Source: Tsukamurella conjunctivitidis | Lineage (GTDB): Bacteria > Actinomycetota > Actinomycetes > Mycobacteriales > Mycobacteriaceae | NCBI RefSeq assembly: GCF_007858475.1 | Contig: NZ_VIGX01000001.1 | Location: 496,001-560,000, forward strand | DNA: 64,000 bases | Reading direction: 5' to 3' | Shown: positions 25,343-33,206 of the stretch, piece by piece | Layout of the letters: every line of letters begins with the position of its first letter | Numbering within the stretch: the stretch's first letter is position 1 | Position numbers and translations under genes: made by a program | The notes under the pieces: model-generated | Seen by the model: only the letters and a program-made list of their open reading frames with translations | Told to the model about the DNA's origin: nothing | Databases searched by the model: none

Positions 25343-26413
25343 ATGGCAACGGTGCGTTTCGACGGTGCGTCCGTCCAGTACCCGGGCGCCGAGCGGCCCT
25401 CGGTCAGCTCGCTCGACCTGGACATCGCCGACGGCGAGTTCGTGGTGCTGGTCGGCCCGTCGGGCTGCGGCAAGTCCACCAGCCTGCGGGCGCTGGCGGG
25501 GCTCGAGGCGGTGACGGACGGCCGGATCCTCATCGACGACGTGGACGTCACGGCGGTCTCGCCGAAGAAGCGCGACGTGGCCATGGTCTTCCAGAACTAC
25601 GCGCTCTACCCGAACATGACGGTGGCGCAGAACATGGGCTTCGCGCTGCGCAACGCCGGTGTCTCCAAGGAGGACACGGCGAAGCAGGTGGCGGAGGCCG
25701 CCGCCATGCTCGAGCTGGAGCCGCTGCTCGACCGCAAGCCCGCGCGGCTGTCCGGCGGGCAGCGGCAGCGCGTCGCCATGGGGCGGGCCATCGTGCGCCA
25801 CCCCAAGGTCTTCGCCATGGACGAGCCGCTGTCGAACCTCGATGCGCGCCTGCGCGTCTCGACCCGTTCGCAGATCTCGGCACTGCAGCGCCGGCTCGGT
25901 GTCACCACGTTGTACGTGACCCACGACCAGGTCGAGGCGATGACCATGGGCGACCGGGTCGCGGTCCTCAAAGACGGCCTGTTGCAGCAGGTCGCGCCGC
26001 CGCGCGAGTTGTACGACGACCCGGTCAACACGTTCGTCGCGGGCTTCCTCGGCTCGCCCGGGATGAACCTCCTGACCGTGCCCCGCTCCGACGCGGGAGC
26101 GGATCTCGGCGGCGCCGTGGTCCCGGTGCCGCGCACCGTCGAATCCGGTGCGACGGTGACCGTCGGCCTGCGTCCCGAGGGGCTCGACGTCGTCCCGGCC
26201 GGCACGCCGGGGGCGGCGAAGGGCACCGTCGCTCTGGTGGAGGAGTTGGGCGCCGAGGCGCTCGTCTACGTCAACATCGACGGTCAGGACAAGCCGGTCG
26301 TGGCTCGCGCCGACCGCGCGTCGACGCTACGAGCCGGCGAGGAGACCGGCCTGGTCCCGGCGGCGGAGCAGGCGCTGTTCTTCCACGCGGAGTCGGGCGA
26401 CCGGCTGCGCTGA
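25343..26413 (+). CDS. ugpC: Ugp-type ABC transporter ATPase
   Basis: ATPase of the CUT1/MalK class, 356 residues: Walker [11 protein letters not shown]-loop MVFQNYALYPNMTV, signature LSGGQRQRVAMGRAIV, Walker B FAMDEPLSNLDARL, switch THDQVEAM, then a C-terminal regulatory TOBE domain. ATG at 25343 follows AAGGAAGA. Its last 87 bp overlap the 3' end of the convergent glycosyltransferase gene, which is unusual. CUT1 ATPases may energise more than one sugar importer. Confidence 0.9.
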   Translation: MATVRFDGASVQYPGAERPSVSSLDLDIADGEFVVLVGPSGCGKSTSLRALAGLEAVTDGRILIDDVDVTAVSPKKRDVAMVFQNYALYPNMTVAQNMGFALRNAGVSKEDTAKQVAEAAAMLELEPLLDRKPARLSGGQRQRVAMGRAIVRHPKVFAMDEPLSNLDARLRVSTRSQISALQRRLGVTTLYVTHDQVEAMTMGDRVAVLKDGLLQQVAPPRELYDDPVNTFVAGFLGSPGMNLLTVPRSDAGADLGGAVVPVPRTVESGATVTVGLRPEGLDVVPAGTPGAAKGTVALVEELGAEALVYVNIDGQDKPVVARADRASTLRAGEETGLVPAAEQALFFHAESGDRLR

Positions 26414-27541
26414 TCGCCTGGCGCGCAGGAACACCCGACGCTGCGCCGTCGCGCGGTGCAGCTCCAGCATCGCGTCCACGGCGCGGTCCCAGGTGTACTG
26501 CTCGGCGCACGTGCGCGCGGATCGGCGGTGGTCGCCGTCCAGCACCGCCCGCACCGCTGCGGTGAAGGCGGCGCCGGTGTCCGCGGCCGGCAGTCCACAT
26601 CCGTCGCGGGTCACGTCCGCGAGGGCGCTGTTGCGGGACACCACGATCGGGGTGCCCGATGCGAGGGCCTCCATCGCGCTGAGGCCGAAGGTCTCGTGCG
26701 GCCCGGGGCAGATCGCGACGTCGGCGGACGCCAGGAGGCCGGCGAGTGCATCGCGGTCCGTGAGGTGCCCGGTGAAGGTGACCGGCAGGCCGCGGGCCTG
26801 CCGGCGGAGCTCGTCGGCCATCGCGCCGTCGCCCGCGATCACGAGGCGGGCACGGACCCCGTCGGCCACGAGGGCCCGGACGATCTCGATGCCGCGCGCC
26901 GGGTGCTTCTCCATCGACAGCCGGCAGGACTGCACGAGGAGGACGTCGGCGCCGGTGGCCCAGCGGTCCCGAATCTGCGGCGTGGCTCGATCCGGGCGGA
27001 AGGTCGCGAGGTCGACGCCGAGCGGGACCGTCTCGACGTTGGGCGCCTGCACTCGCGCGAACTCCTCGCCGGCGAAGGCGGTGGTGCAGACCACCGTGTC
27101 GTAGCTGCGGGCGGTGCCCAGGTTCGCGACGTCCGCCGCCCAGGTCGCCACGCGGGGCGGCGCGCCCAGCTCGATCATCCGGTCGAGGCGCTCGTGACTG
27201 ATCATGATCGAGCCGATGCCGTGCGCCTTCGCCCACGGGCCCATGCCGCGCAGGGTGAGCCGGTCGGAGACCTCGAGGCTGTCGGCGCCGAGGCGGGGGA
27301 GCAGCCGCCGGATGAGGACGGGGCTCGCGGCGCGGTAGCCCTCCACTTTGAAGAATTTGCGGCCGGGGACGGTGATCCGGCGGACGCCGGAGTCGAGCAC
27401 CTCGTCGGCGTGCTCGCGGCCGGCCACGACGAGGGTGACGGCGTGCCCGTGGGCGACGTAGCCCGCGCCCAGCTGATCGACGGCGGTCCGCAGGCCGCCC
27501 GATCGTGGCCCGTAGAAGTTCGCCAGCTGGACGATGTGCAT
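26327..27541 (-). CDS. GT-B glycosyltransferase (family 4-like)
   Basis: Glycosyltransferase with a GT-B fold, 404 residues. N-terminus MHIVQLANFYGPRSGGLRTA is typical of actinobacterial envelope mannosyl/glucosyltransferases. The donor-binding C-terminal domain has CRLSMEKHPARGIEIV and the E-x7-E signature GPHETFGLSAMEALASG. Starts at 27541 or 27550 (MQPMHIV) are both possible. Probably modifies a lipid or glycan of the envelope. It overlaps ugpC by 87 bp tail to tail; the overlapping tail (RRSAQPVARLRVEEQRL) looks unconserved, so a shorter ancestral end is possible. Confidence 0.82.
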   Translation of the reverse strand: MHIVQLANFYGPRSGGLRTAVDQLGAGYVAHGHAVTLVVAGREHADEVLDSGVRRITVPGRKFFKVEGYRAASPVLIRRLLPRLGADSLEVSDRLTLRGMGPWAKAHGIGSIMISHERLDRMIELGAPPRVATWAADVANLGTARSYDTVVCTTAFAGEEFARVQAPNVETVPLGVDLATFRPDRATPQIRDRWATGADVLLVQSCRLSMEKHPARGIEIVRALVADGVRARLVIAGDGAMADELRRQARGLPVTFTGHLTDRDALAGLLASADVAICPGPHETFGLSAMEALASGTPIVVSRNSALADVTRDGCGLPAADTGAAFTAAVRAVLDGDHRRSARTCAEQYTWDRAVDAMLELHRATAQRRVFLRARRSAQPVARLRVEEQRLLRRRDQAGLLAGS

Positions 27542-27650
27542 CGGCTGCATCCCGCCAGGCTGCCCGCGGGGGCGGTCGCGGGGGTGAACGGGCGGAATCC
27601 GCTGGACGAACTGTATGAACTTGTCGGTCCGCGGGAGCAGAATCAGGGGC

Positions 27651-28067
27651 ATGACCGTACGCCTGAACCCCTACATCAGCTTCTCCGACAACGCCCGCGC
27701 GGCGCTCGAGTTCTACCGGGACGTCTTCGGTGGCGAGCTCGAGATCTCCACCTTCGAGGGCATGCCGCCCGAGATGCTCACCGACCCGAACGACGCCACC
27801 AAGGTGATGCACGGACAGCTCACCACGCCGGACGGCTTCACCCTCATGTGCGCCGATACGCCGACGGGGATGCCGCGGAACGTCGGTGACGACGTCTCCG
27901 TCTCCCTGTCCGGCGACGACCTCGCCACGCTCACCGGGTGGTGGGAGAAGCTCTCCGCCAGCGGCTCCGTCACCGTCCCGTTCGTGCAGGCCCCGTGGGG
28001 CGACACCTTCGGCATGTGCGTCGACGGCTTCGGCGTGCACTGGATGGTCAACGCCGCGGGCGCGTAG
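27651..28067 (+). CDS. VOC-family protein, PhnB-like
   Basis: Vicinal-oxygen-chelate fold protein of 138 residues resembling PhnB/3-demethylubiquinone-methyltransferase-like proteins: LNPYISFSDNARAALEFYRDVFGGELEISTF at the N-terminus and APWGDTFGMCVDGFGVHWMVN at the C-terminus, the two beta-alpha-beta modules. The family includes glyoxalases and resistance proteins; the metal and substrate are unknown. ATG at 27651 follows AGGGG. Monocistronic, divergent from the glycosyltransferase. Confidence 0.82.
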   Translation: MTVRLNPYISFSDNARAALEFYRDVFGGELEISTFEGMPPEMLTDPNDATKVMHGQLTTPDGFTLMCADTPTGMPRNVGDDVSVSLSGDDLATLTGWWEKLSASGSVTVPFVQAPWGDTFGMCVDGFGVHWMVNAAGA

Positions 28068-28097
28068 CCGTGGGCCGCTGATATTCTCCTCTGCGGC

Positions 28098-28171
28098 GCC
28101 CCTCTAGCTCAATTGGTCAGAGCAGTGGACTTTTAATCCATTGGTTGTGGGTTCGAGTCCCACGGGGGGTA
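28098..28171 (+). tRNA. tRNA-Lys (TTT)
   Basis: Cloverleaf of 74 nt: acceptor GCCCCTC pairs with GGGGGGT (two wobble pairs), D stem GCTC/GAGC, anticodon stem GTGGA/TCCAT with loop CTTTTAA (anticodon TTT), T arm GTGGG-TTCGAGT-CCCAC. Discriminator A; CCA is not encoded. Confidence 0.97.
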
Positions 28172-28424
28172 CAACTCTTCCGCTGCGCCCGTGATCGCTG
28201 CGGCACATGCGCGGACGTGCGGGAGCGAGACGATCCGCAACGTGCCGGCCGGGCGTCCCCGCTGTGGTAACGATGGTCGTATGCAGCCCACGGTCCGTCC
28301 TCCCGCCCTGCCTCGCTGCGAGCTGTGCGGCGGCGGGGCCTCAGGATTTCGGTCTCACGACACGGAGACGTGCACAGGGGCACGTGCATGGCCGGAGGAG
28401 TCGACATCCTGAGGCGCCCCGCCG

Positions 28425-28907
28425 CTACCGGGCGGCGGCCGCGCGGAAGCGGTCCAGGTAGAGCGGCCAGCCGTTCGTGCCCCCGATCCCGGCGGACGCC
28501 TGCTGCCAGCCCTCGCCGTGCCGGTCGAGGTGCCGGTGTTCGATCTCGACCCGGGTGCGCGACGGCGTTTCCTCGATGAACCGGATCTCCACCTCACTCG
28601 TCCGGGCGGGATCGGTCTCGATCTGCCACCGCGGGTCGATGTCCCAGCTGATCGTCAGCGAGTTCGGCGGATCGCAGGCGAGCACGCGTGCCCAGGTGCA
28701 GACGGTGCCGTCGATTCCCACGTCGTAGACGGTGCCGCCAACGCGCGGTTCGAGCACGGTCCTCTCGATCGGCACGGTGAGCAAGTTGTGCTCGCGCGGC
28801 TTGATCTCGTCGAAGCGCTCGGTGAAGACGCGATAGGCGAAGTCGACGGGCACGTCGACGGTGGTGGAGACCTCCAGTGCGGTGCCGTCGGGCGATGCGG
28901 TGCTCAT
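28425..28907 (-). CDS. SRPBCC (AHSA1-like) domain protein
   Basis: START/Bet v1-fold protein of 160 residues of the AHSA1 (activator of Hsp90 ATPase homologue) group: VSTTVDVPVDFAYRVFTERF at the N-terminus, LEPRVGGTVYDVG, WARVLACDPPNSLTISWDI and the closing NGWPLYLDRFRAA. Such proteins bind small hydrophobic ligands and are very often encoded with an ArsR regulator, as here (ATGA overlap). Probably a ligand carrier or enzyme acting on a compound sensed by the regulator. Confidence 0.85.
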   Translation of the reverse strand: MSTASPDGTALEVSTTVDVPVDFAYRVFTERFDEIKPREHNLLTVPIERTVLEPRVGGTVYDVGIDGTVCTWARVLACDPPNSLTISWDIDPRWQIETDPARTSEVEIRFIEETPSRTRVEIEHRHLDRHGEGWQQASAGIGGTNGWPLYLDRFRAAAAR

Positions 28908-29233
28908 GACGGTGGGTTCCCTTCTTCGGCGTAGGCCTGCTCGGCCAGGTGTTTGAACGTGGTCAGCGTCTGCGTCCAGTAGCCCTCGAGCTCGCGGCGC
29001 ATCGCCGCGAGCCCGTCGGGCCGGGGCCGGTAGAGGCGTTCGCGGCCCTGCTTGCGCACGTCGACCAGGCGCGCGTCGAGGAGCACGCGAAGGTGTTGCG
29101 ACACCGCCGGCCTGCTGACCGGCAGGTCCCGCGCGATCTCGGTGACGGAGCAGGGCCCGGCGGCCACGCGCGCGAAGACGGTTCGCCGGGTGGGATCGGC
29201 GAGGGCGGACCAGGGATCGGCGACGACGGACAC
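28904..29233 (-). CDS. ArsR-family transcriptional repressor
   Basis: Winged-helix repressor of 109 residues starting at GTG 29233 (MSVVADPWSALADPTRR). The motif DPTRRTVFARVAAGPCSVTEIARDLPVSRPAVSQHLRVLLDARLV is typical of ArsR proteins paired with SRPBCC proteins. No metal-binding Cys cluster, so it senses something other than metals. A longer start at ATG 29269 would read straight through a 16-bp palindrome (29229-29264) and is rejected. The palindrome covers the chosen start codon, implying tight autoregulation. Confidence 0.85.
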   Translation of the reverse strand: MSVVADPWSALADPTRRTVFARVAAGPCSVTEIARDLPVSRPAVSQHLRVLLDARLVDVRKQGRERLYRPRPDGLAAMRRELEGYWTQTLTTFKHLAEQAYAEEGNPPS

Positions 29234-29264
29234 AATGCGTAAGTTACTACTTACGCATTGTGTC
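29229..29264 (-). promoter_or_regulatory. 16-bp inverted repeat operator over the ArsR start
   Basis: Perfect inverted repeat GACACAATGCGTAAGT (29229-29244), spacer TACT, ACTTACGCATTGTGTC (29249-29264). It covers the ArsR GTG start codon and lies only 8 bp from the stop of the upstream DoxX gene. AT-rich for the region. Most likely the ArsR operator; without a T-run it is a poor terminator. Confidence 0.7.
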
Positions 29265-29272
29265 GTCAATGG

Positions 29273-29659
29273 TCAGGCGCCGTACGGGGAGAGCGCGAAC
29301 CGCCCCCACGCCACGAACGCGAACGCGGAGATGAAGACGACGTCGCCGGCCATGTACGCCCACTCGTCGCGCCGGAACCGGGTCGTCGCGGCGCCCGACA
29401 TGAACAGCGCCAGGCCGCACGCGGCGAGCGGGGAGAGCACCGTCGCCACCCCCGTGACGGCGGGCAGGATCAGCCCGAGCGCGCCGGTCGCCTTGATCGC
29501 CCCGATGGCCGTGAGGTGACCGTCGCCGAAGTCGTCGACCCAGTGCTGATTCGCGCCGAGGGCCCGGTAGCGCGCCCGGGGGAGCAGGATCAGGCTGAGG
29601 CCTCCGGCGGCGAAGCCGAGGGCAAGGATCGCGGTGATGATCCACAGTGCGGTGTTCAT
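29273..29659 (-). CDS. DoxX-like membrane protein
   Basis: Four-helix membrane protein of 128 residues of the DoxX-like family (MNTALWIITAILALGFAAGGLSLI; HLTAIGAIKATGALGLILPAVTGVA). It faces a divergent ECF41-type sigma factor gene, a pairing known for ECF41 systems, where the neighbour is often the sole target. ATG at 29659 with GAGAGGA upstream. Function in the cell is unclear; DoxX proteins have been linked to thiol and oxidative stress. Confidence 0.82.
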   Translation of the reverse strand: MNTALWIITAILALGFAAGGLSLILLPRARYRALGANQHWVDDFGDGHLTAIGAIKATGALGLILPAVTGVATVLSPLAACGLALFMSGAATTRFRRDEWAYMAGDVVFISAFAFVAWGRFALSPYGA

Positions 29660-29670
29660 GACGGTGTCCT

Positions 29671-29736
29671 CTCGTTACCTTCGCCCGTGCGGGCTCGTCA
29701 TAGTGCTGACGGATCACCACGGGGAAAGGTAACGAG
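29671..29736. promoter_or_regulatory. Divergent promoter region with 11-bp inverted repeat
   Basis: CTCGTTACCTT (29671-29681) and AAGGTAACGAG (29726-29736) are perfect inverted copies, so both divergent genes (DoxX-like and sigma factor) have the same AAGGTAACGAG right before their coding sequence. It includes an AAGG ribosome binding site and may also be a regulator or sigma recognition element. Confidence 0.5.
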
Positions 29737-30588
29737 ATGGATCGCACGACCCGGACCGAGCAGTTCGAGCAGCACAGGTCGCGGCTCATCGCGGTCGCGA
29801 CGCGCGCCCTCGGGAGCCGTGCCGACGCGGAGGACGCCGTCCAGGAGGCCTGGCTCCGGCTGGATCGGTACGACGGTGCGCCGATCGAGAACCTCGGCGG
29901 CTGGCTCACGCGCGTCGTCGGGCGGATCTGCATCGACGTCCTGCGGTCCCGCGCCGTGCACCCCGTGGTCGACATCGACGACGCGGACCCGGTGGTCACC
30001 GACGACGACGGACCCGAGGACATCGCGATCGCCGCGGACGCCGTCGGGCTCGCGTTGATGATGGTGCTCGAATCCCTGGGCCCGGAGGAGCGACTCGCGT
30101 TCGTCCTGCACGACCTGTTCGCGGTGCCCTTCGCCGAGGTCGGTGCCATCGTGGGCAGGTCCTCCGACGCGGCGAAGATGGCGGCGAGCCGGGCCCGGCG
30201 CCGCGTGCAGGCCGGCGGCGGCCCCGTCGCCGAGCGTCGGGAACAGCGCGCGGTCGTCGACGCCTTCTTGGCCGCGGCGCGCGAGGGCGATTTCGAGGCT
30301 TTGCTGGCGGTGCTGGATCCGGACCTCACGTGGACCCGTCGCACATCCCGTGGTGAGACGGTCACGATCGGTGCTGACGCGGTGCTCGACGCGGTTCGAC
30401 GGGGCGATCCGAGCCGGATCGAGGCGCGGCGCGTCAGCGTGAACGGCGCGGCCGGGATCCTGGTCTGGGGCCCGACGGGGAGGCCGGTCGCACTGATGGC
30501 GTGCACCGTCGTCGGTGCACGGATCGTGGATGTGGTCTCCATCCTGGACGCCGCGCGATTGGGGAGGATGGATCTGCCCGCGCGGTGA
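29737..30588 (+). CDS. ECF41-like sigma factor with SnoaL-type C-terminal domain
   Basis: Sigma factor of 283 residues. Region 2: RLIAVATRALGSRADAEDAVQEAWLRLD; region 4: LGPEERLAFVLHDLFAVPFAEVGAIVGRSSDAAKMAASRARRRV. A SnoaL/NTF2-like domain follows (residues 180-275: VDAFLAAAREGDFEALLAVLDPDL), ending DAARLGRMDLPAR, a variant of the NPDKL motif that controls ECF41 activity. No anti-sigma factor is needed because the C-terminal domain is the built-in modulator. The divergent DoxX-like gene is the likely target. Confidence 0.87.
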   Translation: MDRTTRTEQFEQHRSRLIAVATRALGSRADAEDAVQEAWLRLDRYDGAPIENLGGWLTRVVGRICIDVLRSRAVHPVVDIDDADPVVTDDDGPEDIAIAADAVGLALMMVLESLGPEERLAFVLHDLFAVPFAEVGAIVGRSSDAAKMAASRARRRVQAGGGPVAERREQRAVVDAFLAAAREGDFEALLAVLDPDLTWTRRTSRGETVTIGADAVLDAVRRGDPSRIEARRVSVNGAAGILVWGPTGRPVALMACTVVGARIVDVVSILDAARLGRMDLPAR

Positions 30589-30755
30589 CCGCTCCCGAGC
30601 TGTTCAGCGGTTGTTCGCCCGGCGGACCGGATCGGCCGGATTTCCAGCCCCTGACCTGGCGATTTGGGAACTGGGTGGAATGTGCCATAAGCTATCCCAG
30701 CTCCCAACGGAACACGGAAGCGGTGCGGAGAGCGGCTTCAGGTCGCCCGAAGCGA

Positions 30756-30828
30756 GCCCCCTTCGTTTAGTGGCCTAGGACGCCGCCCTTTCAAGGCGGT
30801 AGCGCGGGTTCGAATCCCGTAGGGGGTA
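30756..30828 (+). tRNA. tRNA-Glu (TTC)
   Basis: 73 nt; acceptor GCCCCCT with AGGGGGT, anticodon loop CTTTCAA (TTC), T loop TTCGAAT. Discriminator A; no encoded CCA. First of a Glu-Asp-Phe tRNA cluster, an order also known in mycobacteria. Confidence 0.96.
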
Positions 30829-30853
30829 CGTCGCAAGACGAAAAATTGCATAT

Positions 30854-30930
30854 GGCCCTGTGGCGCAGTTGGTTAGCGCGCCGCCCTGTCACGGCGGAGG
30901 TCGCGGGTTCGAGTCCCGTCAGGGTCGCCA
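30854..30930 (+). tRNA. tRNA-Asp (GTC)
   Basis: Acceptor GGCCCTG with CAGGGTC, D arm GCGC..GCGC, anticodon loop CTGTCAC (GTC), T arm GCGGG-TTCGAGT-CCCGT, discriminator G, followed by encoded CCA at 30928-30930, unlike its neighbours. Confidence 0.97.
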
Positions 30931-30971
30931 TCCGAGTTCTATGAACTCGGCGGTGACGGTTTTACCGGCAC

Positions 30972-31045
30972 GGCCAGGTAGCTCAGTTGGTACGAGCGAC
31001 CGCCTGAAAAGCGGTAGGTCGCCGGTTCGATCCCGGCTCTGGCCA
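30972..31045 (+). tRNA. tRNA-Phe (GAA)
   Basis: 74 nt; acceptor GGCCAGG with TCTGGCC, D stem GCTC/GAGC, anticodon loop CTGAAAA (GAA), T arm GCCGG-TTCGATC-CCGGC, discriminator A. A strong terminator follows six bases later. Confidence 0.97.
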
Positions 31046-31050
31046 CAAGC

Positions 31051-31076
31051 AAGACCCCCTGTTCGCAGGGGGTCTT
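31051..31076 (+). terminator. Terminator of the tRNA cluster
   Basis: Perfect 11-bp stem AAGACCCCCTG, TTCG tetraloop, CAGGGGGTCTT, followed by CTTGTCTCC. Canonical actinobacterial tRNA-operon terminator. Confidence 0.9.
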
Positions 31077-31196
31077 CTTGTCTCCAAGGCCGGGATGGCC
31101 GGGAGTGACCGACCCCCCGCCGGGTGAGTAGTTCCCCCTAGCGGGACGAGCACTGCTACCGATCCGCGGCGCGTCGTGAACGGCGAGGATCGACGT

Positions 31197-31619
31197 ATGG
31201 ACGCGACTTCGAACTGGTACGGCGCGGTGCAGGCCCACCCCGGATTCTCAGGCCCGCTCCCGACGCGGCCCTCCGCACCGACCCGCTGGCCCGTCTGGCG
31301 CATCATCGATCTGGTCGCGACGATCTCCCTGTTCATGGTCTACGCGGTCGAGATGCTGGCCGTGCTGTACTTCAGCGTCTTCTGGGTGATGGCGACGGAC
31401 TCGTGCGGGGCCGGGGGCTGCGACTACGACAAACTCACGACCGCGTACGTCCTGAACGACGTCTGCGGCATCATCGTCTACCCGATCACCCTCGTCGTCG
31501 GCGTGGTGCTGCTGGTGCGGGGCAGGCCCGCGTTCTGGCTGCCGATCCTCGGCGGGGCGGTCCAGGTCGCCCTGCTCGCGGCGGCGCTCGGGCAGCTCGC
31601 CGGTGTGAGCCCGGCGTAG
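31197..31619 (+). CDS. Small membrane protein, unknown
   Basis: Hypothetical protein of 140 residues. A cytoplasmic-looking N-terminus (MDATSNWYGAVQAHPGFSGP) precedes three hydrophobic helices (IIDLVATISLFMVYAVEMLAVLYF; VCGIIVYPITLVVGVVLLV; FWLPILGGAVQVALLAAALGQ) and a short loop with two Cys (DSCGAGGCDYD) that could form a disulfide outside the membrane. ATG at 31197 follows GAGGA; a GTG at 31176 is an alternative. No family recognised; no operon partner. Confidence 0.6.
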   Translation: MDATSNWYGAVQAHPGFSGPLPTRPSAPTRWPVWRIIDLVATISLFMVYAVEMLAVLYFSVFWVMATDSCGAGGCDYDKLTTAYVLNDVCGIIVYPITLVVGVVLLVRGRPAFWLPILGGAVQVALLAAALGQLAGVSPA

Positions 31620-31744
31620 CGACGACGACAGACCGCACAGGCGCTCGGTGAGAACGGGGGTTGTCGCCGACGAATCCCGAGCGGTGCCGCGTCGTCCCAG
31701 GTCAACGGCCTGCTCGGTCGACCCGACACGATCCGTTGAAGTGA

Positions 31745-31780
31745 AACAGAGGTTCTGTTGCGTACACGTACGGTTGCAAC
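31745..31780. promoter_or_regulatory. Stacked palindromes upstream of a small gene
   Basis: AACAGA-GGT-TCTGTT (31745-31759), CGTAC-AC-GTACG (31761-31772) and GTTGC...GCAAC (31757-31780) follow one another in an otherwise repeat-free 270-bp gap. They may be operator sites for the small gene starting at 31889 or an RNA hairpin cluster. Confidence 0.4.
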
Positions 31781-31888
31781 CCATTCGTGCACGCTGCAAT
31801 CATGTGGGTCCGACGCCGCCGGCCGACCGCCGGTGCTCGCGTCTCGGCGTGCGAATCGCGCACGCCGTACAGACAAGGAACACGCGTG

Positions 31889-32077
31889 GTGACTGTTCGA
31901 CTGTACCCGGGCGACCGGGTTCGCTACCTCGATGAACTCGCAGCGTTCGGCACGCTGCTGTCCGTCCCCTACGACGGCGAGGCCTCGGTGCGGTTGGACG
32001 ACGGCAGGGCGATCCGCGTTCCCCTTGCGCGGATCTCCCGGATCTCGGAGAACGTCACGTCGAACGCCGCCGACTAG
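31889..32077 (+). CDS. Small beta-rich protein, unknown
   Basis: Hypothetical 62-residue protein: VRLYPGDRVRYLDELAAFGTLLSVPYDGEASVRLDDGRAIRVPLARISRI. The pattern (GDRVRY, G-L-L, A-S-V-R-L-D-D-G) suggests a single SH3/KOW-like beta barrel as in small nucleic-acid-binding proteins, but this is a guess from the pattern. The AAGGAA site at 31875 fits GTG 31889 (or 31886). Codon use is like the neighbours. Confidence 0.5.
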   Translation: MTVRLYPGDRVRYLDELAAFGTLLSVPYDGEASVRLDDGRAIRVPLARISRISENVTSNAAD

Positions 32078-32111
32078 GCGCGGTGCGCGCCCCGGGGACG
32101 CGGCGCCTGCG

Positions 32112-33161
32112 CTAGTCGAACTCGACGGCGAGGTCGTCGGCGCGGGGGAGCGACTGGCACGCGAGGCGCACGCCGGTGCCCAGCTCGTAGTCGTCGAGAG
32201 TGTCGTTGACCAGCATCTCGACCTCCCCGCGGCGCAGCCGGAAGGCGCAGCCGCCGCAATTGCCCTCGCGGCACACGTACGGGGCGTCCAGACCCGCGGC
32301 GAGGAGGGTGTCGAGGAGGACCTGCTCGCGCGGCCACGCCAGGGTCGTCGTGGCGCCGTTCAGGTCGACGGTGACCGTCGCGGCGCAGTCCGACGACGCC
32401 GGGGCGGCGGCGGGCACGGCGGCGAACGAATCGCCCGTGAGCGAGGAGAAGGCCTCCCGGTGGATGCGGGCACCGTCGACCCCCGCGGCCCCGGCGGCCT
32501 CGGTGGCGCAGTCCATGAAGGGGGCGGGGCCGCACAGGTATGCGGACGTCGCAGCCGTCGGCGGTGGCAGCAGGGACGCAAGGGCGGCCGCGGCGGGGAG
32601 TCCTCGTTCCGATTCCAGCCAATGGATCACCGTCAACCGATCACCTTGCGCCTCCTGTAGTTCCGTGAGCGCGGCGTCGAAGATGACCGACTCGCGATCG
32701 CGGTTGGCGTAGATGAGAGTCACGGGTGCCGTGCCGCCGCTCAGGGCGGCCCGGAGGATCGAGAGCACCGGCGTGATGCCGCTGCCGGCGGCGAACAGCA
32801 GGAGCCCGTCGGGCTCGTCCCGTACGGTGAAGCGCCCGCCGGGCGGGAGGGATTCGAGTGTCATGCCCGGCTTAGCGTTGTCGCACAGCCAGTTCGAGGC
32901 GTAGCCCCCGGCGGTCCGCTTGACGGTGACCTGCAGGTGGTCGTCGAGACCGGGGGTGCTCGAGAGGGAGTAGCAGCGGGGTGCCCAGGTGGTGCCGTCC
33001 TCGGGCGTGCCCGGCACCCGCAGTGTGAGGAACTGCCCGGGGCGGTAGTCGAAGTGCTCCCCGGCGGGGCGCGCGAACACCAGCGAGACCGCGTCGGCGG
33101 TCTCCTCGATGACGTCGATGATCTCGAGCGGATGCGACTGCGCGGGCGTCGGTGAATCCAC
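32112..33161 (-). CDS. 2Fe-2S flavoreductase (KshB/Hmp-like) for an oxygenase
   Basis: Oxygenase reductase of 349 residues. An FAD-binding barrel (RPGQFLTLRVPG, RCYSLSSTP) is followed by an NAD(P) domain (LLFAAGSGITPVLSIL, YLCGPAPFM) and a C-terminal plant-type ferredoxin domain with CREGNCGGC and the fourth Cys in VRLACQSLP. The order FNR-ferredoxin matches KshB and phenylacetyl-CoA-type reductases. GTG at 33161 follows GAAGGAG. It faces the esterase/di-iron/monooxygenase operon across an 86-bp gap with a palindrome, so it probably delivers electrons to the di-iron protein encoded there. Confidence 0.88.
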   Translation of the reverse strand: MDSPTPAQSHPLEIIDVIEETADAVSLVFARPAGEHFDYRPGQFLTLRVPGTPEDGTTWAPRCYSLSSTPGLDDHLQVTVKRTAGGYASNWLCDNAKPGMTLESLPPGGRFTVRDEPDGLLLFAAGSGITPVLSILRAALSGGTAPVTLIYANRDRESVIFDAALTELQEAQGDRLTVIHWLESERGLPAAAALASLLPPPTAATSAYLCGPAPFMDCATEAAGAAGVDGARIHREAFSSLTGDSFAAVPAAAPASSDCAATVTVDLNGATTTLAWPREQVLLDTLLAAGLDAPYVCREGNCGGCAFRLRRGEVEMLVNDTLDDYELGTGVRLACQSLPRADDLAVEFD

Positions 33162-33206
33162 GTGTTCTGCTCCTTCGTCGGGGACCCGGACGCTACCGCG
33201 CATACT

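Noticed and set aside
28191-28412. Small frame with CELCGGG between tRNA-Lys and the SRPBCC gene
   Set aside because: No ribosome site, no recognised family and low-complexity composition; not supported as a gene.
29229-29264. Rho-independent terminator of the DoxX-like gene
   Set aside because: The repeat is symmetric and AT-rich, lacks a T-run and covers the next gene's start codon; an operator is more likely.
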